DNA of 25,818 nt, from the IMG/VR virus record IMGVR_UViG_3300032304_001933, positions 1-25,818 of that record, one strand, 5' to 3'. Under the pieces are notes generated by a model. The model was given only the letters and a program-made list of their open reading frames with translations, made no database searches and was not told the DNA's origin. This stretch comes from a virus. Of the stretch, positions 20,341-25,818 are shown in pieces (positions within the stretch are counted from its first letter, which is position 1; every line of letters starts with the position of its first letter). The translations under genes and the position numbers were made by a program.

Positions 20341-21288
20341 TTAAGAAGTGTAATTTTGAACATCACCCAAGGTTAATAACCCCGTGGTGTTGGTCCATGT
20401 ACTGGTTTGTGCACCAGATTTAGCAGTTGTTGATGTAGCTTCGCTGAATGTAAGACCAGTTGTATTACCAGCTGTAGTAACAATATTAGCACCACCTTCT
20501 GCGGCCGACAACTGGAATGTTGTTGTGCCGTTGGTGGCAACAACATAATAAATTGTTGGGTTGACATATCCAGTAATTGTAGAGTTACCTGTCAATGTGC
20601 CGCTGACATTGATAAGTTGGCCAGACACAAAGGTGCTGGTGTTGGCAGTGAACCAGCCCGAGGTGTTGGCAACGTTGACGTTGCCAAGTGTGACAGGTGC
20701 TGAATCTCCAGCCACAAAGAAGTTAACAGCAAAACGCTCAGGTGGTGTGGAGTTATCCCAGATGTACTTGTTGGTCAGGCGAGTGGCCAAAACTGCATTG
20801 CCGTTGGCATTGAATATCATGTTCATTTGACCGTTGGTGATGTTGGCATTTGCAATCAACGAACATTGTCCTGCATTGGTGGCTGTGCCTGTGCCAGATC
20901 CCGCGGCTGTGGCTGTGAATATTGTGCCAACTGTTGGTGTAGCAGGGCCGCCGATTGCTGTCCAATTGGTATCGCCCACAGAGGAAATTCGATAGCTGTT
21001 GCTGGCTACAATATTTGCTGCAGTGACCGAATTTGCGGTTGATACCAGATACTTGGTGGTGCCTTTCTGTGTGATAATGAAAGCATTGCCCTGGGTGCCG
21101 CCAATGTTGGCTGTGATTCTAACCACTGGAAAATCGGCGTCGGCAATACTGACATTGGCGCCACCAACCACGCCCAGATATTCTGTAGCCAATACTCCGG
21201 TTGGAATATTTGCTGCTGTTAAGTTACCAAACGTGTTGAAACCAATGTCAACGGTGGTAGATTGTTTAATTTTAAGTGGACGACCCAT
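20341..21288 (-). CDS. T4-like phage virion structural protein
   Basis: This 315-aa protein starts MGRPLKIKQSTTVDIGFN, an N-terminus I recognise from structural proteins of T4-like marine phages. It is rich in Thr, Asn, Gly and Ala, with no membrane segment. Residues about 90-140 form a module (SYRISSVGDTNWTAIG ... VGTIFTATAAGSGTGTAT) that also occurs as an add-on in other phage proteins. The C-terminal half has repeated beta strands (GQLINVSGTLTGNSTITGY, TTFQLSAAEGG), like decoration or fibre domains. AAGGAG precedes the ATG, and a CATAAATA promoter lies 92 nt upstream, which leaves an unusually long leader for this phage. The location on the virion is not known. Confidence 0.75.
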   Translation of the reverse strand: MGRPLKIKQSTTVDIGFNTFGNLTAANIPTGVLATEYLGVVGGANVSIADADFPVVRITANIGGTQGNAFIITQKGTTKYLVSTANSVTAANIVASNSYRISSVGDTNWTAIGGPATPTVGTIFTATAAGSGTGTATNAGQCSLIANANITNGQMNMIFNANGNAVLATRLTNKYIWDNSTPPERFAVNFFVAGDSAPVTLGNVNVANTSGWFTANTSTFVSGQLINVSGTLTGNSTITGYVNPTIYYVVATNGTTTFQLSAAEGGANIVTTAGNTTGLTFSEATSTTAKSGAQTSTWTNTTGLLTLGDVQNYTS

Positions 21289-21380
21289 GTTGTTTTCTCC
21301 TTAAAGAAGTCCGATCGGGGTTCTAGCCCGTACGCTGTGGGTATTAGTCTCAGCATAAAACACCGTATTGTGTTGACAAG

Positions 21381-21388
21381 TATTTATG
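21381..21388 (-). promoter_or_regulatory. T4-type late promoter CATAAATA, 92 nt before the 315-aa gene
   Basis: An exact octamer with a leader of about 85 nt, longer than at the other late genes here. The leader shows no strong hairpin to my eye. Confidence 0.65.
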
Positions 21389-21422
21389 ACCATGTCAAAA
21401 TATAACCTGTACACCAACATTT

Positions 21423-21430
21423 CTTAAATA
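21423..21430 (+). promoter_or_regulatory. Late-box CTTAAATA before the TPR-glycosyltransferase gene
   Basis: The TAAATA core ends 5 nt before the ATG at 21436. No Shine-Dalgarno site is visible, so a near-leaderless late mRNA is likely if this is the promoter. Confidence 0.45.
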
Positions 21431-21435
21431 TTTGC

Positions 21436-22584
21436 ATGAACACAGACCAACTCATTGAGGCCGGCAATGCCTGCAGACAAGCAAATGACCCAGAAGGTGC
21501 CTTGAAAAATTATGCTCAAGCTCTGACACAAGACCGACATTCATCTTCGGCATTCAACAACTATGGCAATGTGCTACGCGAGTGCGGCGATCCGCTGGGT
21601 GCCATACCGTTCTTGCAAAGAAGCACGCAGTTGGCACCTGCTGCTGTGACACCAAATTTTAATCTGGCTGTGGCTTACTTGTTGGCCGGTGACTATGCTC
21701 GCGGGTGGCCACAGTACGAACATCGCTGGAATTTTGAACACTTGGCCGGCACTTTGCCTGGTCACAGTCAGCCCAGATGGACCGGACAAGATGTCCGGGA
21801 CAAGACCATTCTGGTTGTTCAAGAACAGGGTCTTGGAGATACCATACAGTTTGTAAGATTTATTTTTGGTCTGCACACAGCAGGAGCTCGTGTGATCCTG
21901 CAGGTCAATGACAATCTTGCTCCCCTGTTTGCAGGCAGTGCTGTGATACACCAAATCATTGATGTTGCACACACTCCGGAAGATTTTGATTACTGGACTC
22001 CCATCATGAGCATACCCGGCATCCTGGGTGTTAGCTTGCAAAATCTTCCGCATCAACTGCAATACTTGGCGGCCCGGGCCGATCTGTCTAAAATCTGGCA
22101 AGACTTACTTGGACCAAAAAAACGCCTGCGTGTGGGTGTGTGTTGGAGGGGCCGACCCGACAGCTGGATCAATCGTCACAAGAGCATGCCCTTTGAAGTC
22201 ATGCTGGACCTGATTCAACGTAACCCTGCTGTCGAGTGGTTCAACCTGCAAGTGGAATGCACTGCTGACCAGGCCAAGACCCTGGAACAGCATGGAGTCA
22301 AAAATTTTGCTGGCATGATCCGCAACTTTGCGGATTCAGCGGCCCTGATACATCACATGGACGTGGTGATCAGTGTAGACACTGCTGTGGCTCACCTGGC
22401 AGGAGCTCTTGGCAGACCCGTCTGGATACCACTGAACTGGTATGGCACTGACTGGCGCTGGTTGTTGGCACGCGATGATTCGCCGTGGTATCCAAGTGCT
22501 AGATTGTTTCGTCAACCCAGCCTGGGCGACTGGGCCTCAGTGGTGGAAAAACTGCATCAATATCTTTCGTGGTTCAAGGTCTAA
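21436..22584 (+). CDS. TPR-glycosyltransferase (GT9-like) fusion
   Basis: This 382-aa protein has about three TPR repeats (residues 4-100: ALKNYAQAL, AFNNYGNVLRECGDPLGAI, NFNLAVAYLLAGDYARGW). A GT-B glycosyltransferase-like domain follows: VVQEQGLGDTIQFVR (128-141), GVCWRGRP (234-241) and ISVDTAVAHLAGALGRPVW (312-330), typical of heptosyltransferase/GT9-like proteins. This fusion is common in bacteria and is probably host-derived. In a phage it may modify host surface glycans or virion proteins. The substrate is unknown. It lies between structural genes on the plus strand, and its 3' end overlaps the convergent HNH gene by 11 nt. Confidence 0.8.
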   Translation: MNTDQLIEAGNACRQANDPEGALKNYAQALTQDRHSSSAFNNYGNVLRECGDPLGAIPFLQRSTQLAPAAVTPNFNLAVAYLLAGDYARGWPQYEHRWNFEHLAGTLPGHSQPRWTGQDVRDKTILVVQEQGLGDTIQFVRFIFGLHTAGARVILQVNDNLAPLFAGSAVIHQIIDVAHTPEDFDYWTPIMSIPGILGVSLQNLPHQLQYLAARADLSKIWQDLLGPKKRLRVGVCWRGRPDSWINRHKSMPFEVMLDLIQRNPAVEWFNLQVECTADQAKTLEQHGVKNFAGMIRNFADSAALIHHMDVVISVDTAVAHLAGALGRPVWIPLNWYGTDWRWLLARDDSPWYPSARLFRQPSLGDWASVVEKLHQYLSWFKV

Positions 22585-23323
22585 CTCGGCAGTTGGCTCC
22601 GTGATACCGCGTGTATGGTCCTTTACTGGCCACTACACCGCAGTGCGGACAAATCTTTTTTTGTTGGCTGTAGTGCGTGCCTTCAGCTAACTGTTTGGCA
22701 AGTGTTACCATTCTTTTTTCTGTGTGTCCGGGTGGTTTGGGTTTGCCTAGTAGAGCTTTTGATCTTTTGTCTTTTTCTTCTTGACTCATCGGACCTTTTT
22801 TAATACCTCGCATGCTTTCTGACATTTTGGCTTTTTGTTCATTTGTGCGTTTTTGTCCTCGAGTTTTTTGTGCTTGTTTTTCTCTTGATTCCTTAGACTG
22901 CGGTTTACGTTTAAGTGCCGCTTGTTTTACATTTTCTAATACTTCTGGTCTATCTTCTTTATATCCTCTATTCCAAGGATCTCGACCTTTCATTACGGCC
23001 GCGTGTATAACAGCAAATTCTTTTTTAAGATTTTCGTAAACTCTGCTGGTTATTTTGGTTTCATACCTCTCGTTAAATTTGCCATTTCGTTTCATACCAT
23101 TTAGAGCATAAATCATCTTGGCTCGTGATTCGCCAGTGTGCATTTTGGTCAATAGCCAGTGGCATATAAAGTGTTCTCTTGCTGTGAGATTTACTAAGTT
23201 TTCTTTATCATTAGATCCTCCTAAACTACGCGGAATGATATGATGTCGTTCCGTGTATCCACTCAACATACGATTTTTTGCATTTTCCGTGATGTTATTA
23301 TACCAAGTTTTGTATTTGTTCAT
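22574..23323 (-). CDS. HNH homing endonuclease with NUMOD3-like repeats (copy 2)
   Basis: I choose the ATG at 23323 (249 aa); the reading from 23338 would need a TTG start. It is a paralogue of the gene at 11459-12211: the HNH core has YTERHHIIPRSLGG, NLVNLT and REHFICHWLLTKM, the basic middle has NUMOD3-like segments (SKESREKQAQKTRG, TNEQKAKMSESMRG, SQEEKDKRSKALLG), and the C-terminal zinc finger has C225, C228, H241, C245. It lies between the gp23 terminator and the TPR-glycosyltransferase, with its own late box 5 nt before the ATG, so it can be expressed apart from gp23. Its target may be a gp23-region allele, which is inference. Confidence 0.87.
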   Translation of the reverse strand: MNKYKTWYNNITENAKNRMLSGYTERHHIIPRSLGGSNDKENLVNLTAREHFICHWLLTKMHTGESRAKMIYALNGMKRNGKFNERYETKITSRVYENLKKEFAVIHAAVMKGRDPWNRGYKEDRPEVLENVKQAALKRKPQSKESREKQAQKTRGQKRTNEQKAKMSESMRGIKKGPMSQEEKDKRSKALLGKPKPPGHTEKRMVTLAKQLAEGTHYSQQKKICPHCGVVASKGPYTRYHGANCRVRP

Positions 23324-23328
23324 ACTTT

Positions 23329-23336
23329 TATTTATC
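23329..23336 (-). promoter_or_regulatory. Late-box GATAAATA before HNH-2
   Basis: The core ends 5 nt before the ATG. ACTTT and AAAGT flank it and could form a 5-bp AT-rich hairpin with the box in the loop. The arrangement parallels that of HNH-1. Confidence 0.5.
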
Positions 23337-23385
23337 AAAGTTTGTCATTTACTTAAATAATATATATAACAGAAATTTCACTCAA

Positions 23386-23409
23386 CAAAAAACCACCTTT
23401 CGGTGGTTT
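23386..23409 (-). terminator. Intrinsic terminator after gp23
   Basis: On the minus strand AAACCACC pairs with GGTGGTTT around a GAAA loop, followed by a T-run. It lies 53 nt after the gp23 stop and before the HNH-2 late box. The surrounding gap 23337-23461 is AT-rich, with no gene. Confidence 0.88.
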
Positions 23410-23461
23410 CTTGTAACTTCCCATCCCTGGGTTGTTTATTACTATCTTTGATACCTTTGGA

Positions 23462-24658
23462 TCATGAGAAACTAAGGTTCTGGACAGCGATTTCTCCGAC
23501 GTAGTCGGCGGCGTTTCCGAAACTTGATGCGGTGTTTGTCAATTCGACAAAACCGTATCTTGTCATGAAACTTACGACTGGTTCGAAGGTTGTTGGATCA
23601 AGTACAACACCTGAGCTCATTAAAGGAATATATGGGCAATAGAACGCGGCAGCATCTGCCTCGCTGGTGCCCTTATAACCTACCAACACACTGGCTGTGT
23701 CAGCAGCATAAGTGTTGACAAATATACGCATAGCACCGTTGAGTGTACCAACAAACTTGGTGTTTGTGGGTGCTTCAAATGTGCCTTCTGTGGTTCTAGC
23801 AAAAGCACTTGTTGTTGCACTTTGTAACACTGTCAAACTTGCAGGACTTACAACAGCCCAGTTGCCAGCGCCACGACGTGTACGCTGAGCGATCAAGTTA
23901 GCAGTACGGTTGATCAACACTGCCAAAGCGGCATGCTCATCACCCACAAATGTTGCTGTACCACTTACAGTAGCTTGGTTGTATGTGAACTCTGTTGCAG
24001 CCAAGGTGCTCAAGGATAAAAGAATCTCTTGATCAATCTCAGCTGTGATCTCTTGTGCAAGAGCAGCCATGATTTCTGCTTCAACGTCAATGCCATGCAT
24101 GGCTTGTGCGTCTTGTGCAGATTCAAATGTCCAACGAGCTTGTAACTTGCGTGTCTTGGCTTCAACTGCTTGCTTCAAGATTTGTACGCTGATTTGCTTA
24201 CCGCCTGTGCCTTCCATTTGGGCTGTGAAGCCACCAGTGTAACCTGTGGCTGTACCAGTAGCTTGTGGCACAGTGGAATACGCTGTAGCAATGGTGAATG
24301 GGCTCAACGCTTCTTGACCAGCTGTTACACTTGTTTGAGCCAAGCTGTTGTCAGTCAAGCTCTGTGCATAACGCACACGCAGAGTGTGGATTTGACCCAC
24401 AGGACCTGTCATTGGCTGTACGCCTACCAACTCGTTGGCGATAACGGTTGGCATTACACGACGGATCACTGGCAGAATCACACGGTTTAATGTAGCGATG
24501 TTGCCAGCTTGTGTGGAACCCGAACTTGCATTCTCACGCAAGTATTTCTTGGTATTTTCGAGGATAACGGACATGGATGTACGCTTGGAGCCTGATAAAC
24601 CCTCCAAGAGTGCGTCTTTAGTTTCGTTCCAACGACCTTCTAATAATTCTTGTGACAT
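23462..24658 (-). CDS. gp23: Major capsid protein gp23
   Basis: This 398-aa protein follows gp22 as in T4. It is shorter than T4 gp23 (521 aa). The prepeptide carries a gp21-type cleavage site, L40-R41-E42|N43, followed by the conserved NIATLNRVILPVIRRVMPTV and NELVGVQPMTGPVGQIHTLRVRY segments (in parts of 20 or fewer). Later come the EITAEIDQEILLSL helix, RTRRGAGNWAVVSP and VLVGYKGTSEADAAAFYCPY, then the C-terminal FMTRYGFVEL. These are hallmarks of the family. Mature gp23 would therefore lack the first 42 residues (65 in T4). AAGGAG precedes the ATG. It is probably transcribed with gp22 and ends at the intrinsic terminator at 23386-23409. Confidence 0.95.
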   Translation of the reverse strand: MSQELLEGRWNETKDALLEGLSGSKRTSMSVILENTKKYLRENASSGSTQAGNIATLNRVILPVIRRVMPTVIANELVGVQPMTGPVGQIHTLRVRYAQSLTDNSLAQTSVTAGQEALSPFTIATAYSTVPQATGTATGYTGGFTAQMEGTGGKQISVQILKQAVEAKTRKLQARWTFESAQDAQAMHGIDVEAEIMAALAQEITAEIDQEILLSLSTLAATEFTYNQATVSGTATFVGDEHAALAVLINRTANLIAQRTRRGAGNWAVVSPASLTVLQSATTSAFARTTEGTFEAPTNTKFVGTLNGAMRIFVNTYAADTASVLVGYKGTSEADAAAFYCPYIPLMSSGVVLDPTTFEPVVSFMTRYGFVELTNTASSFGNAADYVGEIAVQNLSFS

Positions 24659-24686
24659 TTAAGTCTCCTTATAATTATGTCTTGGG

Positions 24687-25787
24687 TTACAGCCCTGCCA
24701 AACGCTTTAGATCGATCACGTTGCTGGTTTCCTCAGCTAGTTGATCTGCATCTGGACTGCGGGCAGATTTATCGCCAGTTGCTACGCTGATGGATTCTGT
24801 GATTGCTTTACGGGCTTTCACATGACCTTCGGCGAGGACAGCTGGTAGATACTTTTCAAAAGCTGTGCTCAAACGTGTTGTTTGTACGCTTTCGAGCAAG
24901 TTCTTCATGATTTCGCGCTTCTCTTCGTTGAGAGGAGCCAGCAATTCTTCCATGGCGCTTTCGCGTTGATTGGATTCCTTGATCATGCGGATCTCGCGTT
25001 CTTTTGATTCAACCAGAGTTCGTGCTTTCCGGGTGAACTGGACGGCTTCAGCCAACTTGGCATCCTTGGCAGCAATGATGTCATGCAACTTGCGTACTTC
25101 GGCTTTCTCATTGAGATGAGTTGCGCCAAATTCTGCGGCGTATGCTTCAAAGATTCTACGACCAAAATTGTTCTCGCGAGCAACCTGGATGTCTTCTTTG
25201 AGTTGGTTGAGTTCGGCCTTGAGATGTGTGCTAACAGCAGTGGACATTTTCTGGGCGCTTTCTGTGACGAAACGTGCCTTGAGTTGTTCCAACTTGGTGC
25301 GAGCTTCTGCCACCAAACGGACCTTGGTTTCCACCACGTCACGTTTGTCTTGGGCAAATTCTTGAATCTCGCGTGCAAGAGCCTTGACAACAAAGCTTTC
25401 TAACTTCTCCATGCCTTGATTGTGTGTCTTGCGGTCACGGCGCAGTTCGCCAATTTCTTCGGCCAGTTTGGTGATCATGAAGTTGTTGAACTTGGTTGCA
25501 TCTTCTTTGATCCGGGCTTGAAAACGAACGCGGTCTTCGGCCAGTGCAGACTTTTCAGCTTGCACTGCTTGGACTTCTGCGGTGAGACCTTCTGTTACCA
25601 TACGATCCAGGGCTTCCACCATCACTGATTTGTCATGCTCATAGCGTTGTGCAAACTCTTCGCGGAGTTCTGCACGCACTTGTTCGCGAGCTTCATTTAA
25701 CTTGGATTCCCAAGCCTCAGAAATTTCTTGCTGAGCTTCTTCGCTTAATAGTTCGCTATCTAGTAACGGTTTAATAGCATCTAACAT
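24687..25787 (-). CDS. gp22: Prohead core scaffold protein gp22
   Basis: This 366-aa acidic and basic mixed-charge protein is almost wholly alpha-helical coiled coil, longer than T4 gp22 (about 269 aa). Family features include ESKLNEAREQVRAELREEFA, YEHDKSVMVEALDRMV near the N-terminus, and the C-terminal region with FEKYLPAVLAEG and VIDLKRLAGL. It forms the inner core on which gp23 assembles, and gp21 later digests it. Several I/L-x-E sites for that protease are present. It lies 28 nt upstream of gp23 in the same direction, as in T4, with AGGAG 8 nt before its ATG. Portal gp20 and protease gp21 would be expected just beyond the window end. Confidence 0.92.
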   Translation of the reverse strand: MLDAIKPLLDSELLSEEAQQEISEAWESKLNEAREQVRAELREEFAQRYEHDKSVMVEALDRMVTEGLTAEVQAVQAEKSALAEDRVRFQARIKEDATKFNNFMITKLAEEIGELRRDRKTHNQGMEKLESFVVKALAREIQEFAQDKRDVVETKVRLVAEARTKLEQLKARFVTESAQKMSTAVSTHLKAELNQLKEDIQVARENNFGRRIFEAYAAEFGATHLNEKAEVRKLHDIIAAKDAKLAEAVQFTRKARTLVESKEREIRMIKESNQRESAMEELLAPLNEEKREIMKNLLESVQTTRLSTAFEKYLPAVLAEGHVKARKAITESISVATGDKSARSPDADQLAEETSNVIDLKRLAGL

Positions 25788-25818
25788 GCTTATTTCTCCT
25801 AGATTTTGAGACCACGTA
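25788..25818 (-). other. gp22 leader and possible end of the upstream gene
   Basis: The region holds the gp22 ribosome site (AGGAG, 25800-25796). One minus-strand frame reads RGLKI then TAG (25801-25799), which could be the tail of gp21, but five codons are too few to call. Confidence 0.3.

Noticed and set aside
21373-21398. TTGACA ... TGTCAA inverted repeat, also a possible -35 box
   Set aside because: The arms are only 6 bp with a 14-nt centre, and no -10 box lies at a fitting distance; probably chance.
23352-23359. CTTAAATA on the plus strand after gp23
   Set aside because: No plus-strand gene follows; it lies in an AT-rich gap, so it is probably chance.
25799-25818. Possible C-terminal five codons of gp21
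   Set aside because: Too short to support; gene order alone suggests it.
1-25818. tRNA genes, CRISPR arrays, insertion sequences, integrase or attachment sites
   Set aside because: None was seen on either strand. The mobile elements present are homing endonucleases only.

Overview
The window is a 25.8-kb piece of a T4-like contractile-tailed phage (T4 superfamily myovirus, closest in style to the marine and freshwater cyanophage/pelagiphage branch). The evidence is a dense set of recognisable T4 morphogenesis proteins: prohead scaffold gp22, major capsid gp23, neck gp13 and gp14, sheath terminator gp15, sheath gp18, tube gp19, a second tube-fold protein, gp4, small terminase gp16 and the gene 1 dNMP kinase. 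T4-type late boxes (NNTAAATA, often CATAAATA) precede many genes. The host cannot be named from the sequence. I see no tRNA, CRISPR array or insertion sequence.

Layout. (a) 1-3788, minus strand: a GIY-YIG homing endonuclease cut by the window edge, then three genes downstream of gp16. Two of their products begin with peptides that resemble the T4 capsid-targeting sequence, with a gp21-type cleavage site, so this looks like an internal-head-protein cassette. (b) 3810-10397, minus: gp16, gp4, a small conserved protein, a tube-fold protein, gp19 and a very large gp18 (1113 aa). (c) 10497-12773: a plus-strand zinc-ribbon/HNH-like gene, then on the minus strand the dNMP kinase, an HNH homing endonuclease and a DexA-like exonuclease. 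(d) 12815-15075, minus: gp13 and two unrecognised genes driven by near-consensus sigma70-type (early) promoters. (e) 15134-18345, plus: gp14, gp15 and a Nudix hydrolase. (f) 18361-21288, minus: a highly repetitive fibre-like protein, a possible glycosyltransferase-fold protein and a structural protein. (g) 21436-22584, plus: a TPR-glycosyltransferase. (h) 22574-25787, minus: a second HNH endonuclease, a terminator, gp23 and gp22. The large terminase gp17, portal gp20 and protease gp21 are not in the window.

How it works together. Late genes carry their own TAAATA boxes. Some lie about 18-27 nt before the ATG with a Shine-Dalgarno site. Others lie only 4-7 nt before the ATG and would give almost leaderless mRNAs. 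At gp13, the GIY-YIG gene and, less strongly, two other genes, the late box sits in or beside a hairpin whose 3' arm reaches the ribosome-binding site or start codon. Read-through RNA would fold and be silent, while RNA started at the late box would lack the 5' arm. This is the logic known for T4 lysozyme e and I-TevI. The internal-protein cassette and this set of RNA switches are the most interesting content.
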